From: Akkermansia sp.
GTDB lineage: Bacteria > Verrucomicrobiota > Verrucomicrobiia > Verrucomicrobiales > Akkermansiaceae
Assembly (NCBI GenBank): GCA_030525455.1
Contig: JAUNER010000011.1
Span: 26,251-79,371 of the forward strand
Reading direction: 5' to 3'
Length of the DNA: 53,121 nt
Shown: piece after piece, positions 35,760 through 45,198 of the stretch
How positions within the stretch are numbered: position 1 is the stretch's first letter
Layout: each line of letters opens with the position of its first letter
Program-made: the position numbers and the translations under genes
Notes under the pieces: generated by a model
The model's database searches: none
What the model was told of the DNA's origin: nothing
What the model saw: only the letters and a program-made list of their open reading frames with translations

Positions 35760-36332
35760 TTACTTTTTCTTCGTATGAGCTTTCCAAGTTTCTTCGATAA
35801 TCTTTGGCAAAGATTTGCGTTCAGCCTCGACAGCTTTCTTGGTAAGCAAAGTCTTTAATAATTTCCCAGAAACCGGGTCAATAATAAATACAGCAGGCGG
35901 TCCAAGTGTAAGGTATGGAGCCTTGGCATTAGCCGGGCCTACTACCTTAGCAGCTTCTTCGGGTATCATTTTGAAATCAATTGTACCTGGTCTTTTACCT
36001 GGAATCTGTTTGGTATCCACCAACCAAAAAATAAACTTCCGCCCGGTTGCAGACTTAAAGTCGGATTTTTTTATGTACTGTTTAGTAAATGTATTACAAT
36101 GTACACACCATGACGAACCAGTCATATAAATAACCAGAGGCACTTTCTTTTTAATAGCTTCATTACGAAGCTTATCAAAAGTCGGGCTACCTGATTTATT
36201 TACCTGGGGAATCGGAGCAGTCCCTGAGATAGTAAATGGGAACCCCTGAGCATGGGCAGAAAATACCACTCCCTCCCAAGTAACAATCCCGGTTAATGCT
36301 AGCAACGCAGCTGTAAAAATATTCTTAAACAT
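35760..36332 (-). CDS. exported thioredoxin-fold protein
   Basis: A 190-residue protein with a signal peptide 1-29 (cut near AHA-Q). The thioredoxin-like core starts near residue 60: VPLVIYMTGSSWCVHC places the redox pair Cys76-x-x-Cys79, and GPPAVFIIDP has the cis-proline. Between them is a KQIPGKRPGTIDFK insertion. It would act in the periplasm as a thiol reductase or disulfide carrier, possibly for the Cys-rich exported proteins of this organism. A single conserved CVHC is unusual compared with WCGPC of thioredoxin. Confidence 0.82.
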   Translation of the reverse strand: MFKNIFTAALLALTGIVTWEGVVFSAHAQGFPFTISGTAPIPQVNKSGSPTFDKLRNEAIKKKVPLVIYMTGSSWCVHCNTFTKQYIKKSDFKSATGRKFIFWLVDTKQIPGKRPGTIDFKMIPEEAAKVVGPANAKAPYLTLGPPAVFIIDPVSGKLLKTLLTKKAVEAERKSLPKIIEETWKAHTKKK

Positions 36333-36436
36333 ACTGGTAGCGTATAAAATAATCCCCCTCTATGTCAAGCTATAAGCCAACGCATCAAAGGTTTCTCTAC
36401 CCTCCGCCAAGTTTCTCTTATATAATCTACAAAAAA

Positions 36437-36466
36437 AATAGTCACCTCAATTAAAAAGTGACTATT
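36437..36466 (-). terminator. terminator of the nusA-infB-rbfA operon
   Basis: AATAGTCAC (36437-36445) pairs with GTGACTATT (36458-36466); the minus strand continues with eight T's. It lies 15 bases after the rbfA stop. Confidence 0.87.
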
Positions 36467-36481
36467 GAAAAATTATGCTCG

Positions 36482-36853
36482 TTATTCCTCACCAGAGTCT
36501 GCCGGTGGTGCTTTAGGTAAATTCTTCTCAATATCATCAAGCAAATTCACCAAATCTACACCACGCTGAGCTGAATCATCTAATCGAAATGTCAAACGAG
36601 GTGTGTTTCTCATAACCACTCTCTTTGACACGATTGATTGAATCATCCCTCTGCGGGCATTAAGCTTATCAAGCACTTGGGATGGGGTCATTCTACCAAC
36701 GACACCAATCCAAACTTTTGCTTCTTTCAAATCCTCTGTAACTTCCACCTCTATGAGGGTTACTATTGTATTAGGGAATTCAAAATCACGCACAAGTACC
36801 GCACCAATCTCACGGCGCAATAACTCGTTTACTTTATCTGTTCTTCTGCTCAT
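36482..36853 (-). CDS. rbfA: 30S ribosome-binding factor A
   Basis: A 123-residue KH-fold protein needed for late 16S rRNA maturation and cold adaptation. VNELLRREIGAVLVRDFE at the start, VTEDLKEAKVWIGVVG and TPRLTFRLDDSAQRGVDLVNLLD near the end match the family. It is the last gene of nusA-infB-rbfA, the classical order. The 126-base gap to infB holds a perfect GATTGCGGG/CCCGCAATC hairpin (36933-36962) with no T-run, perhaps an RNA-processing or stability element. Confidence 0.93.
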   Translation of the reverse strand: MSRRTDKVNELLRREIGAVLVRDFEFPNTIVTLIEVEVTEDLKEAKVWIGVVGRMTPSQVLDKLNARRGMIQSIVSKRVVMRNTPRLTFRLDDSAQRGVDLVNLLDDIEKNLPKAPPADSGEE

Positions 36854-36979
36854 AAAAAAACTTTATCAATTCCAATTACTCAAGATTTATAACCCCCTAG
36901 TACAGATTTTTATCCCAGAAGTTTGGTCAGATGATTGCGGGCAATACAAATCACCCGCAATCGCTCTATACAAACACTA

Positions 36980-39145
36980 CTAAAGAGTCTGCTGAATCTT
37001 CTCGAGTGTGTAGCACTCAATAATGTCGTTCTCTTCGTATTCGTTAAAGTCACCTAAGCGAATACCACATTCAAGACCGGACTTCACTTCTTCCACTTCA
37101 TCTTGGAAGCGACGTAAAGTAGACATCTTACCGTCAAATACCGGAGTACCATCACGGATTACACGAGCTTCACACTTACGCAAAATGCGACCGTCAGAAA
37201 CCATGCATCCGGCGGCTCTGCCCTTATTCAACTTAAAGACTTGCAATACCTTAGCATGGCCAATAATTGTTTCACGAGTTTCCGGTTCAAGCAAGCCAAG
37301 CATTGCATCGCGAACTTGGTCAATAAGTTCGTAAACAATGGAATAGAGCTTCACTTGTACACCTTCACGCTTCAACAAACGAACAGCATTTGCTTCAACC
37401 TTCACGTTGAAACCAAGAATCACCGCATCTGATGTAGAAGCAAGAAGTACATCTGTTTCTGAAATTGGACCTGCAGCAGCTGTGAGGAATACACACTCTA
37501 CTTTCTCAGATTTAATATCTAAGATAGCTTTCTTGATAGCTTCCACAGAACCTTGTACGTCGCCCTTAAGCAAAATTTTTAACTGAGCCTTCTGAGTACC
37601 GTCACCCATCATGGCTAGCAATTCTTCCATACGGGTCTTTTTCGGTTGAGCAAGGCGTTGTTTTCTAAGCTCTTCCTGGCGTTCTTCTGAAAGCTTACGA
37701 GCATCGCGGTCTGATTTCATTTCAACCAATTCATCACCGACATTTGGTGTTTCAGAAAACCCCGTAATTTCTACCGGCATACCGGGGCCGGCAGATTTAA
37801 TGCGTTCACCTCGGTCATTAATAAGAGCTTTTACCTTACCACTGTAAGGACCACAAATAAATGGCATACCTACAGTTATGGTACCACTCTTTACAATAGC
37901 AGTAGCAGAACTACCGGAGCCGGCTTCTACACGAGCTTCCACAATGGCGGCACGGCAATTTGTCTTGGGGTCTGCTTTCAGCTCCATCACTTCCGCCTGT
38001 AAAACTAACAATCCCAACAAGTCATCAATACCATCACCAGTAAGGGCAGAAACATCAACACATTCTACATCCCCACCTAAATCTGTAGGGATTAAACCTT
38101 CTTCCATCAACTGAGCCCGTGTACGCATCGGGTCTGCGGCAGGCAAATCGCACTTGTTTACAGCAACGATAATTGTCTTACCGGCAGCTTTTGAGTGAGC
38201 TATGGCTTCACGAGTCTGAGGCATGATACCATCATTAGCGGCCACAACAAGCACCACAATATCAGTAACATCAGCTCCACGAGCACGCATTTCAGTAAAG
38301 ATAGCGTGACCCGGAGTATCTAGGAAAGTAAGTGTACTACCATTGTAATCAACTGTATAAGCACCAATATGCTGGGTAATGCCACCAGCTTCGCCCTTTG
38401 CTACGCGAGTATTGCGGATGTAGTCTAGCAAAGAAGTTTTCCCATGGTCAACGTGCCCCATCACAGTAATGATAGGAGTACGCACTTGTACAGATGATTC
38501 CTTAACGGGTTTTTCCTTTTTCTTTACCTTTTTAGAATTAGTAGCTTGAGCTTTTGGTTCATCAGCTTTTTTCTCTTCGGCCTGAGGAGTAGGTGTTTCT
38601 ACAACATCCTGAATGGGTTCCGGTTCGGGTTCCTTAATTGGCTCATTATTTACCTTTACCCCCTTACCTTTTTCACGTTTTTCTCGTGCAAATGTATAAC
38701 CATGTTTTTCGCATACAGTACCGATGGCATCTGCATCCAAAGGAGTATTAGGGTTAGCAAAAATCCCCATTCCCATCAAATCCTTGATAACTTGGAATGG
38801 CTTTGCCTTAATCAATGTAGCCAATTCGGAAACAGAAACCGGAGGCTTCAAATTAATAATTTTGCTTTCCTCCGTTGCTTCCGGTTCAGCTTGAAGAGCT
38901 TCTTCTTTTACTGGAGCTGGCTCTTCTACGACGACGGGAGCCGGTTCCGGAATTACATCAACCGGGGCTTTCTTCTTACTGCCAGACAGCAAGTCGAGAG
39001 CTTCCTTCTTTGCCGGTGCGGCCGGTTCAGAAGCAGGAGTAGCGGATTTTGTAGTATCCTGTTTAGCATCACGCTTCTTTTTAGAAGTACCACCTAGTAG
39101 GTCTAGCACTTCTTTCTTATTTTTCTCTTCTTGATTGTTTGGCAT
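36980..39145 (-). CDS. infB: translation initiation factor IF-2
   Basis: GTPase that brings fMet-tRNA to the 30S subunit and joins the subunits; 721 residues. The first 220 residues are low-complexity (Pro/Ala/Glu/Lys-rich) with a repeated KKEALDLLxGxxKK motif near residues 11-20 and 47-55, and an IF2N-type helical segment at about 95-155. The G domain has GHVDHGKTSL, DTPGHAIFTEMRARG and NKCDLP; domains II-IV follow to the usual end KCYTLEKI-like. The length is that of a short-N-terminus IF-2. It follows nusA by 35 bases. Confidence 0.96.
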   Translation of the reverse strand: MPNNQEEKNKKEVLDLLGGTSKKKRDAKQDTTKSATPASEPAAPAKKEALDLLSGSKKKAPVDVIPEPAPVVVEEPAPVKEEALQAEPEATEESKIINLKPPVSVSELATLIKAKPFQVIKDLMGMGIFANPNTPLDADAIGTVCEKHGYTFAREKREKGKGVKVNNEPIKEPEPEPIQDVVETPTPQAEEKKADEPKAQATNSKKVKKKEKPVKESSVQVRTPIITVMGHVDHGKTSLLDYIRNTRVAKGEAGGITQHIGAYTVDYNGSTLTFLDTPGHAIFTEMRARGADVTDIVVLVVAANDGIMPQTREAIAHSKAAGKTIIVAVNKCDLPAADPMRTRAQLMEEGLIPTDLGGDVECVDVSALTGDGIDDLLGLLVLQAEVMELKADPKTNCRAAIVEARVEAGSGSSATAIVKSGTITVGMPFICGPYSGKVKALINDRGERIKSAGPGMPVEITGFSETPNVGDELVEMKSDRDARKLSEERQEELRKQRLAQPKKTRMEELLAMMGDGTQKAQLKILLKGDVQGSVEAIKKAILDIKSEKVECVFLTAAAGPISETDVLLASTSDAVILGFNVKVEANAVRLLKREGVQVKLYSIVYELIDQVRDAMLGLLEPETRETIIGHAKVLQVFKLNKGRAAGCMVSDGRILRKCEARVIRDGTPVFDGKMSTLRRFQDEVEEVKSGLECGIRLGDFNEYEENDIIECYTLEKIQQTL

Positions 39146-39180
39146 TTTCTAAATTGGTTATTGTTGGAACTGCTAGATGA

Positions 39181-40482
39181 TTAAAGGTTAGAAATAGAAC
39201 GAGCTTTTTCTAGAATACCCATCGCATCGTCGTATGAAATCCCTAAATTTTCTGCGATATGAGCTGCTTCAAACTCAGCAACTGCCTGAGAATTTGTACC
39301 GCCCATATTAACAATGTTCATGGCCATGTCTTCAGAAATTTCTAACTGACCGCTAAGCTCTTTAGCAGCGGCCTGACAATGACGGCGTACTTCCTCAGCA
39401 GCTTCTTGTTTTCTGCGAGCTTCTTCGGCTTTCGTATCAAAAGGAACGATTTGCACATCCCAGCCCGGACCCAGTAAGCGTGCAGTAAGTCGAGCATTTT
39501 GACCCTTCGAACCTTTAGCCCTGGAAAGTTCGCGCTCACCGTCAATAATGACCATTACTTTTTTCGCATCCTCATCAACAATAATATCCATTGCTTCTAC
39601 AGGAGCGATAGATTGTGCCACGAAATCTGCCGGATTACCCGTCCATTCTAGAATATCAACACGCTCGTTGTTTAATTCACGCACAATTTCTCGTACACGA
39701 CTACCACGCATACCAACACAAGCACCCACAGGGTCAATGTTGGCTTCGTTGCTAACAACAGACATCTTTGTGCGGAAGCCGGATTCACGAGCAATCCCGC
39801 GAATTTCAACCTTCTTATCGCGAATTTCTGTCACTTCTAATTCAAATAAGCGACGAACTAAATTCGGATGACTGCGAGATAAAATTACTTCCGGACCACG
39901 AGCATCATTGCGAACCTCGACCACGTAAAAACGAAGACGATCACCCACACTATACTCTTCTCTATTAGCACGTTCACGGAACGGCATACGAGCCTCAAAT
40001 TTGTCTAAATCAACAATGATATCGCCTTTTTCAAATCGACGAATCACACCTGTGATTAGCTCACCGGCACGATCCTTAAATGCCTCGTAGAGCATTTCTT
40101 TTTCGGCATCGATGATTTTTTGCTGAATAGTTTGACGTGCTGTTTGAACAGCAATGCGACCAAAGCCCTTAGGAGTTACATTTGTTGCATGAACATCACC
40201 GGCTACTGCCGTAGGGTTAAGCTTCAGCGCCAAAGACATAGGAATCTGGTTAAACTTGTCTGTGTAAGCTTCATCTTCCACTACTTCCAAGTCTGCAACG
40301 ATGCGAACTTTGCCTTTATCAACATTAATTTCTGCTCGCAATGAATTGATATGATTGGCACCGGGTACCATTTTGCGATAAGCAGATAGGAATGCAGATT
40401 CGAGAGCAATAAGGATTTTCTCGCGAGAAAGTCCTTTTTCGCGTTCATAATAATCAATCAGAGCTTTGATGTCGTTTGTCAT
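39181..40482 (-). CDS. nusA: transcription termination/antitermination factor NusA
   Basis: RNA-polymerase-binding factor of 433 residues. N-terminal domain to about 130, S1 domain with DRAGELITGVIRRFEKGDIIVDL, then two KH domains with GACVGMRGSRVREIVRELNNERVDI as hallmark. The C-terminal acidic repeats of E. coli NusA are absent, as in many phyla; a single HhH-like helical tail (ISYDDAMGILEKA) remains. It heads the nusA-infB-rbfA operon; rimP, usually in front, is missing here. Its 75-base leader carries an intrinsic terminator, so its own level may be set by attenuation. Confidence 0.95.
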   Translation of the reverse strand: MTNDIKALIDYYEREKGLSREKILIALESAFLSAYRKMVPGANHINSLRAEINVDKGKVRIVADLEVVEDEAYTDKFNQIPMSLALKLNPTAVAGDVHATNVTPKGFGRIAVQTARQTIQQKIIDAEKEMLYEAFKDRAGELITGVIRRFEKGDIIVDLDKFEARMPFRERANREEYSVGDRLRFYVVEVRNDARGPEVILSRSHPNLVRRLFELEVTEIRDKKVEIRGIARESGFRTKMSVVSNEANIDPVGACVGMRGSRVREIVRELNNERVDILEWTGNPADFVAQSIAPVEAMDIIVDEDAKKVMVIIDGERELSRAKGSKGQNARLTARLLGPGWDVQIVPFDTKAEEARRKQEAAEEVRRHCQAAAKELSGQLEISEDMAMNIVNMGGTNSQAVAEFEAAHIAENLGISYDDAMGILEKARSISNL

Positions 40483-40509
40483 GTGCGTGTCGGTGATTGT
40501 AGTATAGAC

Positions 40510-40538
40510 AAAAAAGAGCGGGTCGCCTGACCCACTCT
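40510..40538 (-). terminator. intrinsic terminator (attenuator) in the nusA leader
   Basis: On the minus strand AGAGTGGGTC pairs with GACCCGCTCT (one mismatch, 4-base loop AGGC) and is followed by six T's. It ends 28 bases before the nusA ATG and lies downstream of the predicted start site. No gene on this strand needs a terminator there, since the upstream gene xth is divergent. A second small hairpin, CGAG...CTCG (40539-40552), precedes it. Confidence 0.7.
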
Positions 40539-40564
40539 CGAGTTCTATCTCGTGGTGTTAGCCG

Positions 40565-40593
40565 TTTATACCAAATCCCCTTTTGCTTGACAA
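40565..40593 (-). promoter_or_regulatory. nusA operon promoter
   Basis: Minus-strand -35 TTGTCA (40593-40588), 17-base spacer and -10 TATAAA (40570-40565), a near-consensus sigma-70 promoter. Predicted start near 40558, giving a leader of about 75 bases. Confidence 0.65.
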
Positions 40594-40599
40594 GCAAAA
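40581..40599. promoter_or_regulatory. operator-like perfect palindrome over the nusA -35 box
   Basis: TTTTGCTTG-A-CAAGCAAAA is a perfect 9+1+9 inverted repeat. It covers the -35 element of the nusA promoter and lies in the nusA/xth divergent region (40483-40824). The symmetry and position fit a repressor site; no regulator is recognised. The rest of that region is AT-rich without other clear signals. Confidence 0.5.
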
Positions 40600-40824
40600 T
40601 CCTATATATCTCTTGGCATAAGCTTCATTTTCTCAAATTTTTCGGGGCTAAATTTACTCGTTAATCACAAATGACCTCTACTTCTGTGGGACAATTTTCT
40701 ATTTATGTCTGCTATAAACTTTTGGGTTCGTAAATTTACATGGTTCGTTTGGATAAATGAGAGATGATACAAAAAAGCTAGTTCACGGCTTGACCTTAGA
40801 ACAAAAAACGAGATGATGAAAGGT

Positions 40825-41586
40825 ATGAAAATTGTATCGTGGAATGTAAATGGCATACGTGCCACATTAGGAAAAGGGCTGTCCACAGAAATGGATGCCC
40901 TAGGGCCGGATGTACTGTGCCTGCAAGAGGTAAAAGCACGTCCGGAGCAAGTCAACGATGCTTGGCTAGATACTTGGCCATATAAGCTATGGAATCCGGC
41001 AGAGCGACCTGGCTATTCCGGTGTGCTAATTCTTAGCAAAATTGCACCTATTTCCACCCAAATGGGCATTGGGGTTGATGAGCATGACCACGAAGGGCGA
41101 GTTTGCACCATGGAATTTGAACGCTTCTTCCTCGTCAACTGCTACACTCCAAATTCTCAAAATGAACTCGCCAGGCTACCCTACCGTCAGCAATGGGATA
41201 ATGCATTTCGCAATTATGTAACGGAGCTTGCACAGACAAAGCCGGTCGTTTTCTGTGGGGATTTGAATGTAGCCCATGAAGAAATTGACCTTGCCCGACC
41301 GAAAGACAATCACTTTTCAGCCGGCTTTAGCGACGAAGAACGAGCCGGATTTACTGCTCATTTAGCCGCAGGATTTGTAGATACCTTCCGAGCAGCCCAT
41401 CCGAATGAAACAGGACAATACACATGGTGGTCTTACCGCGGTGGTGCTCGTAAAAGAAACGTGGGGTGGCGTATTGATTACTTCTGTGTCTCTAAATCTC
41501 TCATTGGGGATGTAAGCTCCACAGGAATCCATGCAGACATCATGGGGTCAGACCATTGCCCAGTAAGCATCGAAATCAACTCATAA
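40825..41586 (+). CDS. xth: exodeoxyribonuclease III
   Basis: AP endonuclease and 3' exonuclease of base-excision repair, 253 residues. MKIVSWNVNGIRA at the start, LQEVKA (Glu34 metal ligand), GDLNVAHEEIDLA and the terminal GSDHCPV (catalytic Asp-His) are all present, as is the WWSYRGGARKRNVGWRIDYF segment. The ATG at 40825 is chosen because homologues begin MKI; two ATGs lie 9 and 12 bases upstream. rdgB follows 15 bases later, so two DNA-integrity genes are cotranscribed. Confidence 0.94.
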   Translation: MKIVSWNVNGIRATLGKGLSTEMDALGPDVLCLQEVKARPEQVNDAWLDTWPYKLWNPAERPGYSGVLILSKIAPISTQMGIGVDEHDHEGRVCTMEFERFFLVNCYTPNSQNELARLPYRQQWDNAFRNYVTELAQTKPVVFCGDLNVAHEEIDLARPKDNHFSAGFSDEERAGFTAHLAAGFVDTFRAAHPNETGQYTWWSYRGGARKRNVGWRIDYFCVSKSLIGDVSSTGIHADIMGSDHCPVSIEINS

Positions 41587-41601
41587 ATCACTCTATTTAC
41601 C

Positions 41602-42216
41602 ATGAGCCCATCACTTCCACTACTTGTCGTAGCCACCAGAAATTCTCATAAAACAGCAGAAATCAGAACCATGCTCCATGGGCAATGGGAGGTTAAAGAC
41701 CTTTCTGATTTCCCGACAGCACCTGCCGTAGATGAAACAGGAGTCACCTTTACAGAAAATGCCACTCTGAAAGCCATCTCTGCCTCGCGTTGCATCCCTG
41801 GCATCATTCTGGCAGACGATTCCGGGCTAGAGGTAGACATACTAGGAGGACGGCCAGGAGTTTGGTCCTCATCCTTTGGTGGCGAAGAAGGCAACCATGA
41901 ACTAAACAACAAACACATGATTGCGGAACTAGCAAAAGCCGGTGTCTCTGCCGGTGATAAACCAAGTGCCCGCTTCAAATGCGTTATGATACTTGCAAAA
42001 GAAGGCAAAGTACTTGCAGAATTTGCCGGCTGCGTAGAGGGGTCTATGCTTACAGAACTCACCGGTTCCGGTGGTTTTGGTTACGACCCATTGTTTGTAC
42101 CGGAGGGATATGAGATGAGTTTTGCCGAACTGCCAATGGAGGTAAAAAACTCAATGTCTCACCGAGGTCGTGCTTTGGCACAAGTGATTGAGTGGATGAA
42201 AGCTCAAGTTAACTAA
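41602..42216 (+). CDS. rdgB: XTP/dITP pyrophosphatase (RdgB/HAM1)
   Basis: House-cleaning enzyme that hydrolyses dITP, XTP and dHAPTP to monophosphates; 204 residues. Motifs: VVATRNSHKTAEI at the start, FTENATLKA, ADDSGLEVDILGGRPGVWS with the catalytic Asp, GGFGYDPLFVPEG and MSHRGRAL. All are intact. It probably shares a transcript with xth and is followed by a strong terminator. Confidence 0.95.
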   Translation: MSPSLPLLVVATRNSHKTAEIRTMLHGQWEVKDLSDFPTAPAVDETGVTFTENATLKAISASRCIPGIILADDSGLEVDILGGRPGVWSSSFGGEEGNHELNNKHMIAELAKAGVSAGDKPSARFKCVMILAKEGKVLAEFAGCVEGSMLTELTGSGGFGYDPLFVPEGYEMSFAELPMEVKNSMSHRGRALAQVIEWMKAQVN

Positions 42217-42243
42217 AATTTGCGTTACTTCCCCGTCAGCAAA

Positions 42244-42278
42244 AAACCCTAGCGAGTCTGTGTAACTCACTAGGGTTT
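42244..42278. terminator. terminator between rdgB and the GH2 gene
   Basis: AAACCCTAG (42244-42252) pairs with CTAGGGTTT (42270-42278), with GAGT/ACTC inside after one mismatch, followed by T's and preceded by A's; it can serve both convergent genes. Confidence 0.85.
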
Positions 42279-42307
42279 TTTTAGAGGGACAAAACTAGCA
42301 AATTTTG

Positions 42308-45175
42308 CTATTTTTTCTGACTAAGTTTAGCAGTTCCTATTAATCCGGACTTTTCGCCGTGGCTCTTTAAATGCACAGAAATGGTCAATTTTGACCCAGC
42401 CGGAGCTTGTACAGGGGCTATCATATTCCCCATTTCAGGCTTCGTTTTCTTAGCGATGGATTTGCCATTAACAAAAACTTCAGCTTCACCCACTACCTTA
42501 TCTAATGATAGTACCCAGCCATTGCCCTTGGGCATATCGACTAAGGCACGATATGTTGTCCACCCTTGTTTTTGAGACCACTGCGGCTGAGGGCCATTCC
42601 CAACGGCAATCGTCTGCCATGTATTCATATCACCATCAGCAATAGGACGATTGGGGTTCTGTGGTTGTGAAGTAATTTCCGCCATACGCCAGTCAGTCAA
42701 CACAATACCACCATCTAACGTGGGGTATTGAGCAAAGCCCTTTCTAGGCACTACTGGTAAACGTAATGTGCACGGAGCCAACCCATCTGCTGTGGCTGTG
42801 ATAAGCATTTCCCCTTCTGTGATAGTTGGTTCTATAATTGCACTGGCTAGGCCATTATATAAACAACGTTCAGTAGCTATATCCGGCTCATGGCTGAGTG
42901 GATTACCATTCCCTACACCTAAGATACGCCCACCCTGTACTTGAAAGCTTACCTTATTATTTGCAGTTGGTACTCGGTTTTTCTTTTTATCAAGGGCAAA
43001 AACTGTTACCGGCACAGCATCGTTTATACCAGAATATACTTGCTTTCGTTTCCAGTTTTCAAATTTAACCTCTAGCCCTAAAGCATCTGCTTCACCAGTT
43101 GTTACTATAGTGTGTTCTGCGTGCTTTTTGCCATTTTTGTAGGCAATCATTTTGAGTGTACCGGGGTGATAAACAACATCATCCCAGTATAGCTGCATGT
43201 ATTTATCTACCTTTCGTTTACCGAGTGATTTTCCATTTAGCACTAACTCGGCTTCATCACCATTAGTGTATGTACCTACTTTTATTTTTTTACCAACCAT
43301 GTCTTGGCCTAAATTCCAATGAGGGAACACATAAGCCATCGGTTTTTCTTCCCACAATGCTTTCAGCAAATAATATGAATCCTTTGCAAAGCCACATGTA
43401 TCTACTATACCAAAATAGGAATTTATCACAGGCCAAGCATTTACAGGAGTCGGCTCACCGCGGTAATCAAACCCGGTCCATATAAATGTACCTGCATCCC
43501 ATTCACGGCTATCAACGTGTCGCCAGGTATTCCTAATCGAATCCCCCCAGGCTACCCAGTGATTGTCATAGTTATTATATACATGCTTACTATCACGCCA
43601 TTCCCCACGACTTGCACTGTGCGAGACAGATTCAGAGCTATAAATCATTTTTCCCGGATAGAGTTTATTATGCACATGGTCATGCACACCCAAAGCATAA
43701 TTAATACCCAAGACATCCAGCGGACCAAAAGCACCTTCTTTACTGAAACCGGCACTCATTGCCCCGGTAACAGGTCGACGTGCCAAGTGGTCCCCGGCAT
43801 CAATCACTCGTTTCATCCGCTTTACCAGCTTTACACCGCGTTCATCTCCCTGCCAGTCTTCTTCATTAAAAGTAGACCACATAATGACAGATGGGTGGTT
43901 ACGGTCACGGCGTACTTGCTCATCAAGCTGACGTAAGCATTCTTCACTTGCATTGAAGAAGCGATTTTCATTCACAACCAGCATCCCCAATTTATCACAC
44001 GCTTCTAGAATTTCAGTAGCAGGTGGGTTATGTGAGCATCTGTAAGCATTACACCCAAACTGCTTTAATCGACGTACGCGAAATTCGTGAATAGCATCCG
44101 GCAGAGCTACACCTACACCGGCATGGTCCTGGTGCATACATACTCCTTTAAATTTTACAGGTTTACCATTGAGCAAGAAGCCTTTTTGAGCATTAAACTC
44201 TAGAGTACGAAAACCAAACTTATCGCCATACGCGTCTACTTTTTTCCCATTGACAAAAATTTCTGTGCGTATGCCGTATAAATTGGGCTGCTCTACACTC
44301 CATGCTTTTACTTTTTGTGCCGGTATTAAATGTTCTTTGGTATATTTTATTTTTTCACCGGCAGGGCAAGCTAGTTGTCCGCTTTTATCGGTAAAAATAA
44401 CTGCCCCTTTATGGTCCAAAATGGAGTTAACCACCTGCACATGGGCTTTATTTTCACCTTCATTTTCAATTTCTACTTCAATTTGCGTACACCAATTATC
44501 ACCTTGTTTTTTGCTAGCATTTACATAAACGCCATAAGGAGCTACGTGTACCGGCTCAGCTATGGTTAACCAAACGTGTCTATAAATACCGCCGCCCTCA
44601 TACCACCAGCCTTGAGCCTCACCGGGGTCACACATAACAGAAATCACATTTGGTCTATCACCATAATGAGCAACGTCTGAGATATTGACTCGGAAGCCTA
44701 TATATCCATTATCAGAGCGACGAAGCTCCTGACCATTTACCCAAACTTGTGATTTCCCGAATACACCGTCAAAATATAACCAAATGGTCTTCCCCCTCAT
44801 TTCCGGTGATAACCGGAATGACCGTCTATACCAGCCTTCCGGTCTTTCATGAAAACCGTGAGAAACTAGTCTCCCATCATTTACAAAACCACCTTCAACG
44901 ACATAATCATGGGGTAAATCTACCGTACGCCACCCTTTGTCATCATAATTAAACGCAGCAGGTCCTCGTGCTGCCCCGGCTTTTACGCTTTTGTAAACCC
45001 AATGATGACCATGTGGGTTAGGTTGCTCTAAATGACCACGATGAAACTTCCACCCTTTATCAATAAGATAAGTTTCTCGTGGTGATGCACCTGCTATATT
45101 TTGAGCTATACGTTGTGCATGAGCCAAACCGGTCCACACAAGTGCCAACACACATAAAAAGGCATTTACTTTCAT
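42308..45175 (-). CDS. secreted GH2 beta-galactosidase-like enzyme
   Basis: A 955-residue exported glycoside hydrolase of family 2. Signal peptide 1-20 (cut near AHA-Q). Sugar-binding beta domain to about 215 (WYRRSF, YFDGVFGKSQVWVNG), Ig-like domain to about 330, TIM barrel with acid/base Glu438 (WSTFNEED) and probable nucleophile Glu515 (YSSES), then C-terminal Ig-like domains including DUF4982-like AELVLNGKSLGKRKVD and a final beta sandwich near 850-950. The architecture is that of BgaA-like beta-galactosidases that trim mucin or milk glycans; the exact sugar is inferred. lysA precedes it by 23 bases on the same strand but is unrelated. Confidence 0.9.
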   Translation of the reverse strand: MKVNAFLCVLALVWTGLAHAQRIAQNIAGASPRETYLIDKGWKFHRGHLEQPNPHGHHWVYKSVKAGAARGPAAFNYDDKGWRTVDLPHDYVVEGGFVNDGRLVSHGFHERPEGWYRRSFRLSPEMRGKTIWLYFDGVFGKSQVWVNGQELRRSDNGYIGFRVNISDVAHYGDRPNVISVMCDPGEAQGWWYEGGGIYRHVWLTIAEPVHVAPYGVYVNASKKQGDNWCTQIEVEIENEGENKAHVQVVNSILDHKGAVIFTDKSGQLACPAGEKIKYTKEHLIPAQKVKAWSVEQPNLYGIRTEIFVNGKKVDAYGDKFGFRTLEFNAQKGFLLNGKPVKFKGVCMHQDHAGVGVALPDAIHEFRVRRLKQFGCNAYRCSHNPPATEILEACDKLGMLVVNENRFFNASEECLRQLDEQVRRDRNHPSVIMWSTFNEEDWQGDERGVKLVKRMKRVIDAGDHLARRPVTGAMSAGFSKEGAFGPLDVLGINYALGVHDHVHNKLYPGKMIYSSESVSHSASRGEWRDSKHVYNNYDNHWVAWGDSIRNTWRHVDSREWDAGTFIWTGFDYRGEPTPVNAWPVINSYFGIVDTCGFAKDSYYLLKALWEEKPMAYVFPHWNLGQDMVGKKIKVGTYTNGDEAELVLNGKSLGKRKVDKYMQLYWDDVVYHPGTLKMIAYKNGKKHAEHTIVTTGEADALGLEVKFENWKRKQVYSGINDAVPVTVFALDKKKNRVPTANNKVSFQVQGGRILGVGNGNPLSHEPDIATERCLYNGLASAIIEPTITEGEMLITATADGLAPCTLRLPVVPRKGFAQYPTLDGGIVLTDWRMAEITSQPQNPNRPIADGDMNTWQTIAVGNGPQPQWSQKQGWTTYRALVDMPKGNGWVLSLDKVVGEAEVFVNGKSIAKKTKPEMGNMIAPVQAPAGSKLTISVHLKSHGEKSGLIGTAKLSQKK

Positions 45176-45198
45176 AGTAGTGTATTTTATATAAGTTA

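Noticed and set aside
36933..36962. hairpin between infB and rbfA as a terminator
   Set aside because: The stem is perfect but no U-run follows on the minus strand, and a terminator there would cut off rbfA.
40587..40615. plus-strand promoter for xth at TTGACA
   Set aside because: The TTGACA is part of the palindrome over the nusA -35 box and no -10 lies at 16-18 bases on the plus strand.
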